Shown: one piece after another, positions 25,748 through 35,564 of the stretch
Layout: each line of letters opens with the position of its first letter
Numbering within the stretch: the first letter of the stretch is position 1
NCBI RefSeq assembly: GCF_900115185.1
Contig: NZ_FOVN01000002.1
Span: 342,335-406,334, forward strand
Direction of reading: 5' to 3'
Source: Algorimicrobium echini
GTDB lineage: Bacteria; Bacteroidota; Bacteroidia; Flavobacteriales; Flavobacteriaceae
DNA: 64,000 nucleotides
Made by a program: the position numbers and the translations under genes
Notes under the pieces: model-generated
Seen by the model: the letters and a program-made list of their open reading frames with translations, nothing else
What the model was told of the DNA's origin: nothing
The model's database searches: none

Positions 25748-26635
25748 TTAATCTTTTAGTTCATTATTTTCCAAAGCCAATTTATTATTAAACTCCAACG
25801 TTCTAATTGGAAATGGAATATTAATACCTTCTGAATCGTATACCTTTTTAATAGCAATCATGGCTTGTGTTTGGGCTTCTAATTCTTGCTTCTTATTCAC
25901 AGCATTTACCCAAAATCGGCATAAATAATTTATTGAGCTATCACCAAATTCAGTATAATAAAATTCTACATCATCCGCTTTCTCTACCTGATCAAACGCA
26001 TTAGCAATGGCCTCTTTGGTTAAATCTCTCACTTGTTCTAAATTAGACTCATATCCAACACCACAATTGATAAAAATTCTCATTTTATCGGTTAACGAGT
26101 AGTTTTTTAACGCATTTTCAAGAATTAATTTATTCGGTAAGATTACCACATTATTGTCCGCTTCTTTCATGACAAAATTTTTAAGATTAATATCCAAAAC
26201 CTCGCCTGAAAAGCCGTTTGTTTCAATCCAATTACCAATTTGAATTTTCTCTCTAAAAGACAGAACAATACCAGCTACTGTATTGGATAAGGTATTTTGT
26301 AAAGCAAGTCCAATAGCCAAACCAGCAACACCGGCAGTTGCTAATACGGACGTTAATGCTTTACTTAAATTTAAAATTCCTAACGACAGAAATAAACCTA
26401 CCAACACGATTACAACGGCTGCCATTTTAGCAACCATCCTACTTACAGAATCTTGACTTACCTGTTTAGAAACCAATCGATAAGTCCAACGATTGATATA
26501 TTTTGCCATAAAATACGAGGCTATCACGACTAGGACTGCAAGTCCAAAATTGGGTAAATTTTCAATTATAGCATTAAACCATCCACCTAATTTGTTATAT
26601 AAATTATCTAAAGCTTCTGAAAACTGTTCATCCAT
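25748..26635 (-). CDS. mscS: Small-conductance mechanosensitive channel (MscS family)
   Basis: 295 residues, the size of E. coli MscS. Three N-terminal transmembrane helices are present (GLAVLVVIASYFMAKYI, VVIVLVGLFLSLGIL, and the pore-lining TM3). TM3 carries the Ala/Gly-packed pattern ATAGVAGLAIGLALQNTLSN, followed by the cytoplasmic beta domain GNWIETNGFSGEVLDINLKN and the lower alpha/beta domain. The protein opens under membrane tension in osmotic downshock. It has no fused extra domains. It is a single gene on the minus strand, with 237 bases before the next gene upstream. Confidence 0.92.
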   Translation of the reverse strand: MDEQFSEALDNLYNKLGGWFNAIIENLPNFGLAVLVVIASYFMAKYINRWTYRLVSKQVSQDSVSRMVAKMAAVVIVLVGLFLSLGILNLSKALTSVLATAGVAGLAIGLALQNTLSNTVAGIVLSFREKIQIGNWIETNGFSGEVLDINLKNFVMKEADNNVVILPNKLILENALKNYSLTDKMRIFINCGVGYESNLEQVRDLTKEAIANAFDQVEKADDVEFYYTEFGDSSINYLCRFWVNAVNKKQELEAQTQAMIAIKKVYDSEGINIPFPIRTLEFNNKLALENNELKD

Positions 26636-26872
26636 TTGTATTGTATTGTTTTAGTTAGTGAGTCGCTAAATTAATGCGCACTCCTTTGAATATTTGCAAT
26701 CTAGGTCAACCAAGGCGAGTATTTTGGCGTAATCCGAAATATTATTAGCTCAATCGCTGATAAATTATTCTATTCTGAAAAAATGTGTCTAGATTCTTAT
26801 TTACTAATGATTATCTGTTATAGGGAAACAAGGCAGGTATTAGCAGAAAATTGACACCTAGTATAATTGGAT

Positions 26873-27679
26873 TTAATTAGTTGATACATTAGGAAGTGTA
26901 TCATATTCTATTTTATTAAGTATTAAACCAGAAGCCGGAGCAATATAATGTATTGCAATTTGATTGTCTGGTTTCAAGCTATCGGAAATATCTTGCAATG
27001 ATTTCTCTCCTTTTCCTAATTCAATCAGAACACCCATCATAAGACGAATTTGATTTCGCATAAACCCTTTTGCTTTAACGCGTAGTAAATACGACTGTTC
27101 GGGGAAAAAATTGGCTGTAAATAAGGTGTTTTCAATAATTTCGCATGTAATTATTTCACGATTATAAACTCCGTGATCCGTAGGCTTATAACAATACGAT
27201 TTAAAATAATGTAGCCCTTCAAAAAGTTTGGCACCAGCTTTCATAGCTTCTGTATCTAGAGGGTCTAAAATAGTGGTAATAACGGGTGCACAAAACGGAT
27301 GAAACTTATTGCCATGAGCAAAAACGTAAATGTATTCTTTTATTTTAGAATCTTGAATGACGTTAAAATCGGCATTAACTTCAGTTATTGTTAATGCTCT
27401 GATATCTTGAGGCAAATTATGGTTAAAGTGTGTTAAAAAAGCTTCTAAATCTTCTATTTCATGATATAAGAATAATTCAAAAGCAGCTTCATTGGCTGAT
27501 ACCATAGCGTCAGTTCTTCCAGAGCCCAATGTTTTAAAACGTTTGCCCTCTAATATGAAATTCAGTGTTTTATCAATCATTAAATGAACGGTTTTTAATT
27601 GTGGTTGCTTTTGCCACCCATGAAACCGATAACCTAAATATTGACAGGTAATTAAATAGTAATAGCGTTTTTCGAACAC
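26873..27679 (-). CDS. tRNA pseudouridine synthase A-family protein
   Basis: 268 residues, starting with GTG at 27679 (no nearby ATG). The TruA fold is clear: YLGYRFHGWQKQPQLKTV near 14-31, the catalytic aspartate Asp57 in GSGRTDAMVSA, the helix FLTHFNHNLPQDIRALTI, and FMRNQIRLMMGVLIELG near 205-222. TruA converts uridine to pseudouridine at positions 38-40 of tRNAs. The motif reads GRTDAMVSA where most TruA proteins have RTDAGVHA, so this may be a divergent paralogue with another target. Whether the genome has a canonical TruA elsewhere cannot be seen. Confidence 0.82.
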   Translation of the reverse strand: MFEKRYYYLITCQYLGYRFHGWQKQPQLKTVHLMIDKTLNFILEGKRFKTLGSGRTDAMVSANEAAFELFLYHEIEDLEAFLTHFNHNLPQDIRALTITEVNADFNVIQDSKIKEYIYVFAHGNKFHPFCAPVITTILDPLDTEAMKAGAKLFEGLHYFKSYCYKPTDHGVYNREIITCEIIENTLFTANFFPEQSYLLRVKAKGFMRNQIRLMMGVLIELGKGEKSLQDISDSLKPDNQIAIHYIAPASGLILNKIEYDTLPNVSTN

Positions 27680-27774
27680 TTTTGAATTTTTTGAGTCCCG
27701 AAAATTACTATTTTAAAAATGGTTTACAAATAATTCTTACCTTGTTTAACATATTAACCAATCAAACTTAAATT

Positions 27775-28206
27775 ATGACATCAACACAAAAACCACCAAA
27801 GTCATTTTGGATTATTAGCATTGTTGCTTTAATTTGGAATTTAATGGGTGTTTCTGCTTATTTAATGCAAGCTTTTATGACCGACGAAGCACTTTCAAAA
27901 CTACCAGAACCTGAACAAGCTTTATATCATGATGTACCAGCTTGGGTAACCGCTGCTTTTGCTATAGCCGTATTTGGAGGAACATTAGGATGCATCGGTT
28001 TGTTGCTTCGTAAGAAGTGGTCTAAACCTGTGTTTATACTCTCCTTAATTGGTATTATTGTTCAAATGATACATAATTTGTTTATAAGTAATAATATGGA
28101 TGTTTATGGCCCTGGAGCTATAATAATGCCTATCATGGTATTAATTATTGGTGTTTATCTTATTATTTATTCTAAAGCAGCCACCCAAAAAGGTTGGTTA
28201 TCCTAG
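27775..28206 (+). CDS. Small integral membrane protein, four helices
   Basis: 143 residues with four predicted transmembrane segments: WIISIVALIWNLMGVSAYLMQ (about 14-34), WVTAAFAIAVFGGTLGCIGLLL (57-78), PVFILSLIGIIVQMIHNLFI (84-105) and IIMPIMVLIIGVYLIIYS (115-134). The periplasmic loop between the first two has FMTDEALSKLPEPEQALY. Proteins of this size and layout are common in Bacteroidota and often labelled sugar transporter with no evidence. No cofactor or channel motif is seen. Convergent with the his operon. Confidence 0.72.
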   Translation: MTSTQKPPKSFWIISIVALIWNLMGVSAYLMQAFMTDEALSKLPEPEQALYHDVPAWVTAAFAIAVFGGTLGCIGLLLRKKWSKPVFILSLIGIIVQMIHNLFISNNMDVYGPGAIIMPIMVLIIGVYLIIYSKAATQKGWLS

Positions 28207-28266
28207 AGCATCAGTAGCGTTGTATTCTTAATAAAACACCTACCAATAGAACTTCATATATTTAGC

Positions 28267-28292
28267 CGCCAAAAATAAAATTATTTTTGGCG
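28267..28292. terminator. Hairpin at the 3' end of the his operon
   Basis: CGCCAAAAATAA and TTATTTTTGGCG (28267-28278 and 28281-28292) form perfect 12-base arms with a two-base spacer, spanning the hisIE stop codon. There is no long T-tract on the minus strand, so termination here would be weak; it may instead separate convergent transcripts. Confidence 0.4.
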
Positions 28293-28880
28293 CGCTTTTA
28301 AAATAGCTTCAACATCTTTTATGGTAAAACCTTTGGCTTGCAGTAGGATTAAATAATGAAATAGCAAATCGGCACTCTCATTCAGAAACAATGTATCGTT
28401 TTCATCTTTAGCTTCTATAACAACTTCTACAGCTTCCTCGCCCACTTTTTGTGCTATCTTATTAATGCCGCCTTTAAATAGAGATGCAACATAGGAACTT
28501 TCTTCATTTTGATTTTCTCTTCTATCCGCAATAACACGTTCTAATTTAGAAATAAAACCATAATTTGAGCTATTTGTTTCATTCCAACACGAATCAGAAC
28601 CTGTATGACAGGTTGGTCCCTTTGGGTTTACTGAAATTAATAAGGCATCTTGATCGCAATCCACTTTCATATTTATAAGTTCCAAAAAGTTTCCACTACT
28701 TTCTCCTTTTGTCCATAATCTATTTTTTGAACGACTAAAAAATGTTACATGATTTGTTTCTTGTGTTTTGTAATAAGCCTCTTGATTCATATAACCCAAC
28801 ATTAATACTGTTTTGGTGCTATAATCTTGAATAATTGCTGGAACTAATCCATTTTCGTATTTATTAAAATTGATTGTCAT
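28281..28880 (-). CDS. hisIE: Bifunctional phosphoribosyl-AMP cyclohydrolase / phosphoribosyl-ATP pyrophosphatase
   Basis: 199 residues, a fusion of two histidine enzymes. The N-terminal HisI domain (1-100) has [31 protein letters not shown], the metal-binding DCDQDA and the Cys in [12 protein letters not shown]. The C-terminal HisE domain (about 108-199) has the pyrophosphatase helices [27 protein letters not shown] and [14 protein letters not shown]. It carries out steps 2 and 3 of histidine synthesis, from PR-ATP to ProFAR. Last gene of the operon, overlapping hisF by 4 bases (ATGA). Confidence 0.97.
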   Translation of the reverse strand: MTINFNKYENGLVPAIIQDYSTKTVLMLGYMNQEAYYKTQETNHVTFFSRSKNRLWTKGESSGNFLELINMKVDCDQDALLISVNPKGPTCHTGSDSCWNETNSSNYGFISKLERVIADRRENQNEESSYVASLFKGGINKIAQKVGEEAVEVVIEAKDENDTLFLNESADLLFHYLILLQAKGFTIKDVEAILKARQK

Positions 28881-29635
28881 GATAAGCGTATTGGTAACTT
28901 GTTTTGTTTTAATGTTTTTTTTAATTCTATAATGTCAATCGTTCCAAAATGGAACACACTAGCTGCTAACGCAGCATCTGCAGAACCATTTTTAAAAACT
29001 TCTAAAAAGTGGTTTGAGGTACCTGCACCACCAGAGGCTATGATTGGAATATTTAATTCTGATGATAGTTGTGCTAAAGCAGTAGTTGCAAAGCCATTTT
29101 TAGTACCATCATGATCCATGGATGTGAACAGAATTTCACCAGCACCAAGATTCTCAACAGTTTTTGCCCATGTAAACAAATCCAAATCTGTTGGAATGGT
29201 CCCACCAGCTAAATGAACTTTCCACTGACCTTCAATTTGTTTTGCATCTATGGCAATAACGACACATTGACTACCAAACTTATCTGAAAGTTCTGTTATT
29301 AATTCAGGGCGTTTTATGGCTGCAGAATTAACGGCCACCTTATCCGCACCAGATTGCAATAGTAAATCTACATCAGAAACCGAACTAACTCCACCTCCAA
29401 CCGTAAACGGAATATTAACTTCTTTTGCAACTTGCAATACCATATCTATTAAGGTTTTCCGACCTTCTAACGTTGCAGAAATATCTAAAAATACGAGTTC
29501 ATCAGCTCCAGTCTGTGCGTATTTTTTGGCTAGAATAACGGGATCTCCAGCATCTTTTAAATCAATAAAATTAACGCCTTTTACGGTTCGTCCATTTTTA
29601 ATATCTAAACAAGGAATGATTCGTTTTGTAAGCAT
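28877..29635 (-). CDS. hisF: Imidazole glycerol phosphate synthase cyclase subunit
   Basis: 252 residues forming a (beta/alpha)8 barrel. The catalytic Asp11 is in [15 protein letters not shown] and the second catalytic Asp near 130 is in VIAIDAKQ; phosphate loops are TVGGGV, VNSAAIK and IASGGAG. HisF uses ammonia delivered by HisH to convert PRFAR into imidazole glycerol phosphate and AICAR. It starts 5 bases after hisA and overlaps hisIE by 4 bases, so translation is probably coupled. HisH is encoded two genes upstream; the complex is HisHF. Confidence 0.97.
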   Translation of the reverse strand: MLTKRIIPCLDIKNGRTVKGVNFIDLKDAGDPVILAKKYAQTGADELVFLDISATLEGRKTLIDMVLQVAKEVNIPFTVGGGVSSVSDVDLLLQSGADKVAVNSAAIKRPELITELSDKFGSQCVVIAIDAKQIEGQWKVHLAGGTIPTDLDLFTWAKTVENLGAGEILFTSMDHDGTKNGFATTALAQLSSELNIPIIASGGAGTSNHFLEVFKNGSADAALAASVFHFGTIDIIELKKTLKQNKLPIRLS

Positions 29636-29640
29636 AGTTT

Positions 29641-30387
29641 CTAAATATAGCGTGCTAAATCTTTGAGTTGAATTTTGTTTTCATAAAGTGCTTTGCCAAT
29701 AATAACACCTTCGCAACCCAATTCTTTTAAGGCCATAACATCCTCAATTTTGGATACGCCACCTGAAGCAATTAGCCTGATGGATTGACGCGAACTAGAA
29801 TTTGAACAAGCTTCAAGCATCTTGGTGTAAAGTTTAAATGCAGGACCTTCTAACATACCATCTTTAGATATATCTGTACAGATAACATACCGAATTCCTT
29901 TTTTTTGATAATTTTTTACAAACGGAATAACCTCTTGATTGCTGCGCTCTTGCCACCCACTTACAGCAATGGTTCCACCAGTTTCTGTAGGATAACAATC
30001 TGCTCCAAGTATTATTTTTTCGGAGCCATATACCTCCAACCAGTTGGTAAAGGTATCGGAGTTTTTAACAGCTATACTGCCTCCCGTTATTTGACGAGCA
30101 CCAGAATTAAAAGCAACATGTAAGTCATCATCAGTTTTTAATCCACCTCCAAAATCAATTTTTAAATTTGTTTTCGAGGCTAATAATTCTAAAACTTTAT
30201 AATTAACCACCCGACTTGCTTTTGCGCCATCTAAATCTACCAAATGTAAATATTCAATTCCTGAATCTTCAAACTGCTTGGCTACTTCTAATGGATTTTC
30301 ATTGTATATTTTTTTTGTATCATAATCGCCTTTGGTAAGTCGGACGCATTTTCCGCCAATGATATCAATTGCTGGTATAATTCTCAT
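29641..30387 (-). CDS. hisA: 1-(5-phosphoribosyl)-5-[(5-phosphoribosylamino)methylideneamino]imidazole-4-carboxamide isomerase
   Basis: 248 residues, a (beta/alpha)8 barrel paralogous to HisF. The first catalytic Asp8 is in [13 protein letters not shown]; the second is in [15 protein letters not shown]; the phosphate loops are [17 protein letters not shown] and LIASGGVS. It isomerises ProFAR to PRFAR (Amadori rearrangement), the step before HisHF. A gap of 63 bases separates it from hisH, the widest internal gap in the operon, with no convincing terminator in it. Confidence 0.97.
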   Translation of the reverse strand: MRIIPAIDIIGGKCVRLTKGDYDTKKIYNENPLEVAKQFEDSGIEYLHLVDLDGAKASRVVNYKVLELLASKTNLKIDFGGGLKTDDDLHVAFNSGARQITGGSIAVKNSDTFTNWLEVYGSEKIILGADCYPTETGGTIAVSGWQERSNQEVIPFVKNYQKKGIRYVICTDISKDGMLEGPAFKLYTKMLEACSNSSSRQSIRLIASGGVSKIEDVMALKELGCEGVIIGKALYENKIQLKDLARYI

Positions 30388-30450
30388 AATCTTAATATTT
30401 TCAATATAGCCTAAAAAAGGCCGTTAATTTTTTAGGGACTGAAAACTCTG

Positions 30451-31032
30451 TTATAGCTGTAAAAAGTTTTTCAGTAGTTGTTCTCCAGCTATACCACTTT
30501 TTTCGGGATGAAATTGAACACCATAAAAGTTATCTTTATTTAAAGCTGATGCATATTTTAAATCGTATTCTGTAAAGGCAATAGCATCAGAACAACTTTC
30601 AGCATAGTAACTATGAACAAGATACATGTATTCGTTCGCATTTATTGTGTTAAACAGTTTTGTTTTTAAGTTTGCAATTGTATTCCATCCCATTTGTGGG
30701 ACTTTTACTGCATTTGAGAAACGCTTCACCTGTGTATCAAAAATTTTTAACCCGTTGGTTTTTCCTTCTTCAGAATAATTACACATTAATTGCATGCCTA
30801 AACAAATTCCTAAAACAGGTTGCGTTAGTTTAGGAATTAGCTGGTCCAACTGGGTAGCTTTCAATTTTCTCATAGCTGAACTGGCTTCTCCAACACCAGG
30901 CAGTATAATTTTATCTGCTGCTAAAATGGTTTGAACATCTTGACTTAAAATAGCTGATGTTCCTAATCTTTCAAAAGCAAACTGAATGCTTTTAATATTT
31001 CCAACACCATAATCTATAATTACTACATTCAT
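30451..31032 (-). CDS. hisH: Imidazole glycerol phosphate synthase glutaminase subunit
   Basis: 193 residues, a class I glutamine amidotransferase. The triad is Cys77 (GICLGMQLM), His175 and Glu177 (QFHPEKSG). The N-terminus IIDYGVGNIKSI is diagnostic for HisH. It hydrolyses glutamine and channels ammonia into HisF. Its start overlaps the hisB stop by one base (TAATG), indicating coupled translation. Confidence 0.97.
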   Translation of the reverse strand: MNVVIIDYGVGNIKSIQFAFERLGTSAILSQDVQTILAADKIILPGVGEASSAMRKLKATQLDQLIPKLTQPVLGICLGMQLMCNYSEEGKTNGLKIFDTQVKRFSNAVKVPQMGWNTIANLKTKLFNTINANEYMYLVHSYYAESCSDAIAFTEYDLKYASALNKDNFYGVQFHPEKSGIAGEQLLKNFLQL

Positions 31033-32165
31033 TATAAAAGTCCTTTTGTGGTTGGTAAAATCATTTTGGTTACATCTCGTTTAACAGCCATTTTTATAGC
31101 TTTTGCAAACGCCTTAAAAATGGCTTCAATTTTATGATGCTCATTAGTACCTTCTGCTTTAATATTTAAATTACATTTAGCACCATCTGTAAATGATTTA
31201 AAGAAATGCATAAACATTTCAGTTGGCATTTTTCCTATCATTTCCCGTTTAAACTCCGCTTCCCAAACCAGCCAGTTTCTACCACCAAAATCAATAGCAA
31301 CTTGCGCCAAACAATCATCCATTGGGATGCAAAAACCATAGCGTTCTATTCCTAATTTACTACTTAAAACCGTATGAAATAACTCACCCAAGGCAATGGC
31401 TGTATCTTCAATGGTGTGGTGCTCATCTACTTCTAGGTCACCATCCACTTGGATGTTTAAATCCAATTGACCATGTCTGGCTATTTGCTCTAACATGTGA
31501 TCGAAAAAAGCAATTCCTGTTTGAATGGTGCTTTTTCCTGTACCATCTAAATTTAAATCAATTTTAATAGCCGTTTCATTGGTTTTGCGTTCAATAGAAC
31601 CTGAACGTTCTTTAGCTTTTAATAGATTGTAAATGGCTTCCCAATTATCTGTTTCTAATAAGATAAAAGGCTGTAAAGCTTCCACTTTCAATGACGTTTC
31701 ATTTGCGCCTAAATTAGCCTGACCATTAATTAAAATCCCTTTTGCGTTTAAATTTTTAGCCAATTCCATATCCGTTAACCGGTCTCCAATAACATAGGAA
31801 TTTGTCAAGTCATAGTCTTCAGAAAAATATTGAGTAAGCAAGCCTGTTTTGGGTTTACGTGTTGGTGCATTATCCTTGGCAAAAGTTCTATCAATACATT
31901 CTTCTTTAAAAATAATACCTTCATTTTTAAAAGTGTCCATAACCAAATTATGAACTGGCCAAAATGTATTTTCAGGAAACGCGTCGGTTCCAAGTCCATC
32001 TTGATTGGTTATTAAAACCAATTCAAAATCTAACTCGTTCGCAATTCTACCCAAATACTGAAAAACCTGTGGATAAAATTCTAGTTTGTCAAAACCATCA
32101 ATTTGTTCATCTTGTGGCTCTTTTATTAAGGTACCATCACGATCTATAAATAAAACTCTCTTCAT
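31032..32165 (-). CDS. hisB: Bifunctional histidinol-phosphatase / imidazoleglycerol-phosphate dehydratase
   Basis: 377 residues, a fusion found in gamma-proteobacteria and Bacteroidota. The N-terminal HAD phosphatase (1-165) has the nucleophile and acid Asp8/Asp10 in FIDRDGTLI, the LITNQDG motif and [10 protein letters not shown]. The C-terminal IGP dehydratase (about 185-377) has the metal-binding [26 protein letters not shown] and [19 protein letters not shown]. It performs the dehydration of IGP and the later dephosphorylation of histidinol phosphate. It overlaps hisC by 4 bases and hisH by one. Confidence 0.97.
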   Translation of the reverse strand: MKRVLFIDRDGTLIKEPQDEQIDGFDKLEFYPQVFQYLGRIANELDFELVLITNQDGLGTDAFPENTFWPVHNLVMDTFKNEGIIFKEECIDRTFAKDNAPTRKPKTGLLTQYFSEDYDLTNSYVIGDRLTDMELAKNLNAKGILINGQANLGANETSLKVEALQPFILLETDNWEAIYNLLKAKERSGSIERKTNETAIKIDLNLDGTGKSTIQTGIAFFDHMLEQIARHGQLDLNIQVDGDLEVDEHHTIEDTAIALGELFHTVLSSKLGIERYGFCIPMDDCLAQVAIDFGGRNWLVWEAEFKREMIGKMPTEMFMHFFKSFTDGAKCNLNIKAEGTNEHHKIEAIFKAFAKAIKMAVKRDVTKMILPTTKGLL

Positions 32166-33199
32166 GTTAATGATTTTAAAACGGTTAATAATTTGGTGTT
32201 TTCTTCAGATGTTCCAATGGTAAAACGCAGACAATTATTACAACCTGGTTCTTTTGTTCTATTTCGAACAACAATTTCTTTATCAATTAATTGTTGGTAG
32301 CGTTTGTTTGCGTCATCCACTTGAACTAAAATAAAATTAGCATCACTTGAATACCTTTTTCTAACGAAATCTATATTTTGTAATGCTGAAAGCACACGGA
32401 TACGTTCATTCTTAATCAGTTCAATTTGATTGGTTACAATTTCTAAATTTTCTAATTTATTTAAAGCCGATTGTTGCGTTAACTGGTTGATATTATAAGG
32501 AGGTTTAATACGGTTTAGAATACTTATAATTTCGGGCGAAGCAATAGCTATACCCAAACGAATTCCAGCTAAACCAAAGGCTTTTGAAAGTGTTTGAATG
32601 ATAATAAGGTTTGGAAATTCAGCTAACCTACTACTCCAACTTTCCTGTTCAGAAAAATCTATATAGGCTTCATCAATTACGACAATCCCTTTGAATTTTA
32701 AAAGTAACTCCTCTATAACTTCGGCTCCAAAACTATTTGCTGTTGGATTATTTGGCGAGCATAAAAATAGTATTTTACAATTTGAATTAGATGCTTTTAG
32801 AATATCTGAAACGTTCGGTTGAAAATCCGTGTTTAAAGGAATTTTAATGGTTTCTATATTATTTAAATTGGCCAAGACTTCATACATACCGTATGTTGGT
32901 GGCAACAAGATTACTTTATCTTTTCCTGGTTCGCAAAAGGCTCTAAAAATTAAATCTAAAACTTCATCACTTCCATTTCCTAATAATAATTGATTGGCAT
33001 TACAGTCCTTAATACTTGATAGTCGTATTTTTAAAGCAGACTGTTGCGGATCTGGGTACCGATTTAATCCAGTTTCAAATGGATTTTCATTGGCATCTAA
33101 AAAGGTCATGCTTTTTTTAAAATCCTTAAATTCATCGCGAGCTGATGCATACGGCTTTAGCTGGATAATATTTGGTCTTACTAAACTGTTAATATTCAT
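32162..33199 (-). CDS. hisC: Histidinol-phosphate aminotransferase
   Basis: 345 residues, class I/II PLP aminotransferase. The N-terminus [16 protein letters not shown] fits HisC; PLP-site motifs are [41 protein letters not shown] and the lysine in [13 protein letters not shown]. The C-terminal Arg in [12 protein letters not shown] binds the substrate phosphate/carboxylate. It converts imidazole acetol phosphate and glutamate to histidinol phosphate. It overlaps hisD and hisB by 4 bases each. Confidence 0.97.
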   Translation of the reverse strand: MNINSLVRPNIIQLKPYASARDEFKDFKKSMTFLDANENPFETGLNRYPDPQQSALKIRLSSIKDCNANQLLLGNGSDEVLDLIFRAFCEPGKDKVILLPPTYGMYEVLANLNNIETIKIPLNTDFQPNVSDILKASNSNCKILFLCSPNNPTANSFGAEVIEELLLKFKGIVVIDEAYIDFSEQESWSSRLAEFPNLIIIQTLSKAFGLAGIRLGIAIASPEIISILNRIKPPYNINQLTQQSALNKLENLEIVTNQIELIKNERIRVLSALQNIDFVRKRYSSDANFILVQVDDANKRYQQLIDKEIVVRNRTKEPGCNNCLRFTIGTSEENTKLLTVLKSLT

Positions 33200-34482
33200 G
33201 ATTGTAAATCTTTTAATCGGATGGATACGGCATTTTTGTGCGCTTGTAAACCTTCGGCTTCTGCCATAATCTCAATAGCATTTCCTATGTTTTTGATTCC
33301 TGTTTTTGTAATTTTTTGAAAGGTAATTGCTTTACTGAAACTGTCTAAATTTACACCAGAATAGGATTTACTAAAACCATTTGTTGGTAAGGTGTGATTG
33401 GTTCCAGATGCATAATCCCCAGCACTCTCTGGCGTATAATTCCCAATAAAAACAGAACCAGCATTTTGAATGCCATCCACAAAAAATGCATCGTTTTCGG
33501 TACAAATAATAAAGTGCTCTGGTGCATACGCATTAATGAAATTTAGGGCTTCCTCATTATTAGCCAGTAAAATGGCTTTTGAATTAGCAATCGCTTTTTC
33601 TGCGAGGGATTTTCTTGGTAATTGCGACAGCTGTATTGTCATTTCTTTCAAAACATTATCAATGAGGTTTTTGGAGGTAGAGACTAAAACCACTTGACTA
33701 TCTGATCCATGTTCAGCTTGACTTAATAAATCAGCAGCCACATATTTAGGAACAGCTGAATCGTCTGCAACAACCAATAATTCACTCGGTCCAGCAGGCA
33801 TATCAATTGCGACACCAAATTTAGTTGCTAATTGTTTAGCCACGGTAACAAACTGATTCCCTGGACCAAAAATTTTATATACTGGTTGTATTGTTTCTGT
33901 TCCGAACGTCATGGCTGCAATTGCCTGAATACCACCAACTTTATAAATTTTAGTTACACCACATAAATCGGCTGCATAGAGAATTTCATCAGCAATTTGG
34001 CCAGATTTATTGGGTGGCGAACACAAAACTATTTCTTCACAACCAGCTATTTTTGCAGGAATAGCTAACATTAAGACTGTTGAAAACAAAGGTGCTGTAC
34101 CACCTGGAATATATAAGCCAATTTTTTGAATAGCTCGTTTTTCCTGCCAACATAAAACACCCGTTTCGGTTTCAATTTCAATTTTTTCTGTTTGTTGTGC
34201 TTGGTGAAAACGTGTAATATTTCGTTTAGCTAATAAAATGGCTTCCTTTAATTCGGTACCAACTTTCATTTTGGCGTTCTGAATTTCTTCAGGTGAAACC
34301 AACAGATTGGAAAGTTTTACACCATCAAAAATATCCGTATATTTTAAGACAGCTGAATCGCCTTGTTGTTCAATATCTTTAAATATTTCAGTTACGGTTG
34401 TTTCAATTTCAGCTACTGAAGCTGTTGGACGTTTTAATAAGTCCATCCAAACCTTATTTTGTGGGTTTTCTACTACTATCAT
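33196..34482 (-). CDS. hisD: Histidinol dehydrogenase
   Basis: 428 residues, normal length. Conserved blocks are YIPGGTAPLFSTVLMLAIPAKIAGC, GGIQAIAAMTFGTETI, the KIFGPGNQFV segment, DMPAGPSELLVVAD, the zinc/substrate region DLLSQAEHGSDSQV and YAPEHF with the catalytic Glu-His pair. The Zn enzyme oxidises histidinol to histidine in two NAD-dependent steps, the last reactions of the pathway. It is the second gene of the operon and overlaps both hisG and hisC by four bases. Confidence 0.97.
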   Translation of the reverse strand: MIVVENPQNKVWMDLLKRPTASVAEIETTVTEIFKDIEQQGDSAVLKYTDIFDGVKLSNLLVSPEEIQNAKMKVGTELKEAILLAKRNITRFHQAQQTEKIEIETETGVLCWQEKRAIQKIGLYIPGGTAPLFSTVLMLAIPAKIAGCEEIVLCSPPNKSGQIADEILYAADLCGVTKIYKVGGIQAIAAMTFGTETIQPVYKIFGPGNQFVTVAKQLATKFGVAIDMPAGPSELLVVADDSAVPKYVAADLLSQAEHGSDSQVVLVSTSKNLIDNVLKEMTIQLSQLPRKSLAEKAIANSKAILLANNEEALNFINAYAPEHFIICTENDAFFVDGIQNAGSVFIGNYTPESAGDYASGTNHTLPTNGFSKSYSGVNLDSFSKAITFQKITKTGIKNIGNAIEIMAEAEGLQAHKNAVSIRLKDLQS

Positions 34483-35336
34483 AATACCATGTTTTCAATT
34501 GGACATACAAGAATACCTTCGGCTCCTTCTTTTTTTAATTCATCAATAATTTCCCAAAAATCATTTTTATCAATAACGGAATGAAGCGAACTCCAACCTG
34601 ATTTTGCTAACGGTAATACCGTTGGACTTTTCATTCCAGGTAGAATTTTAATGATTGATTCTAAATTTTTGTTTGGAGCATTTAATAATACATAGCGTGA
34701 TTTTCTAGCTTTTAAAACAGACTGTAATCGGAATTGAAGCTTATTTAAAATGGCCAGTTCTTCTTTTTCTATTTTAGGAGAAACAGCCAAAACGGCTTCA
34801 GACTGTAATAAGACTTCTACCTCTTGCAAATTATTTTTGAACAAAGTACTACCACTAGAAACAATATCTACAATAGCATCAGCTAAACCAATATTGGGTG
34901 CAATTTCAACAGAACCGTTAATAATATGAAGTTGTGCTTCCAAATTGTTTTTTTTCAAAAACGTATTAACGGTATTCGGGTATGATGTTGCTATGCGTTT
35001 ACCATTCAAATCTTGAATGTTTACATACGTTTCAGATTTAGGGATAGCTAACGATACACGACACGATGAAAAACCTAATTTTTCAACAATTGAAATGGTA
35101 TTTCCTTTTTCAACCAGGACATTTTCTCCAATAATGGCAGCGTCCACCACGCCATCTAAAAGGTATTGCGGAATATCACCATTTCGAAGATAGAAGACTT
35201 CTAAAGGGAAATTTTTGGCACTTGCTTTTAATTGATCGCGTCCGTTATCAATTGCTATACCAACTTCTTTTAGCATTTTCATGGAATCGTCGTGTAAACG
35301 ACCTGATTTTTGAACGGCAATTTTTAATTTTCTCAT
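34479..35336 (-). CDS. hisG: ATP phosphoribosyltransferase, long form
   Basis: 285 residues: catalytic domains about 1-210 plus the C-terminal regulatory domain (about 212-285, SRYVLLNAPNKNLESIIKILPG, EIIDELKKEGAEGILVCPIENM), so this is the hexameric long form with feedback inhibition by histidine and needs no HisZ. The N-terminus LKIAVQKSGRLHDDSMKML and the P-loop-like DIVSSGSTLFKNNLQEVEV are diagnostic. It condenses ATP with PRPP, the first and committed step. It is the first structural gene after a leader peptide and attenuator, which would adjust the whole operon to histidyl-tRNA supply. Confidence 0.97.
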   Translation of the reverse strand: MRKLKIAVQKSGRLHDDSMKMLKEVGIAIDNGRDQLKASAKNFPLEVFYLRNGDIPQYLLDGVVDAAIIGENVLVEKGNTISIVEKLGFSSCRVSLAIPKSETYVNIQDLNGKRIATSYPNTVNTFLKKNNLEAQLHIINGSVEIAPNIGLADAIVDIVSSGSTLFKNNLQEVEVLLQSEAVLAVSPKIEKEELAILNKLQFRLQSVLKARKSRYVLLNAPNKNLESIIKILPGMKSPTVLPLAKSGWSSLHSVIDKNDFWEIIDELKKEGAEGILVCPIENMVL

Positions 35337-35424
35337 AACATCTTTTAACTACTGTGAGTTTTTAAATTAAACTTATTTGATGTTTGAGTAAATCTGAACG
35401 AGTAGAAATCCAAAAAGGATTATA

Positions 35425-35461
35425 AGAAAAAACCCGTTTGATATACTCAAACGGGTTTTTT
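35425..35461 (-). terminator. Attenuator terminator of the his operon
   Basis: On the plus strand AACCCGTTTGA (35431-35441), loop TATAC, TCAAACGGGTT (35447-35457); on the minus strand an 11-base-pair G+C-containing hairpin followed by six T residues. It lies between the leader peptide stop and hisG, 90 bases before the hisG start, so it would abort transcription before the operon unless antiterminated. Confidence 0.92.
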
Positions 35462-35503
35462 AATATGTTGATTTTATTCAATACATTTTCAGCCTGCTTG
35501 AGT
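35445..35503 (-). promoter_or_regulatory. Antiterminator pairing in the his leader RNA
   Basis: Minus-strand ACTCAAGCAGG (35503-35493), inside the last codons of the leader peptide, can pair with CCCGTTTGAGT (35455-35445), the 5' arm of the terminator hairpin: nine Watson-Crick pairs, one G-U and one mismatch in eleven. The two structures are mutually exclusive. A ribosome stalled on the His codons would leave this segment free to pair and block the terminator; one that reaches the stop codon would mask it. Confidence 0.75.
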
Positions 35504-35545
35504 GCACGTATGAAAATGATGATGATGTAATTGAATAAAACTCAT
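35489..35545 (-). CDS. hisL: Histidine operon leader peptide
   Basis: 18 codons, MSFIQLHHHHFHTCTQAG, ATG at 35545 and TGA ending at 35489. Five of 18 residues are histidine, four in a row (all CAT) and a fifth two codons later, which is far above expectation and is the hallmark of a his attenuator leader. A promoter-like element lies about 20 bases upstream, and a terminator with matching antiterminator follows. The codons before the His run contain TTTTATTCAAT, perfectly complementary to ATTGAATAAAA just after the leader stop (35482-35472), giving a third competing stem. The peptide itself needs no function; its translation senses charged tRNA-His. Confidence 0.92.
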   Translation of the reverse strand: MSFIQLHHHHFHTCTQAG

Positions 35546-35564
35546 TGTTTGCTTTTTCTTTGAA

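Noticed and set aside
28267-28292. Hairpin at the hisIE stop as a firm terminator
   Set aside because: Perfect arms but a two-base spacer and no T-tract; kept only as a low-confidence feature.
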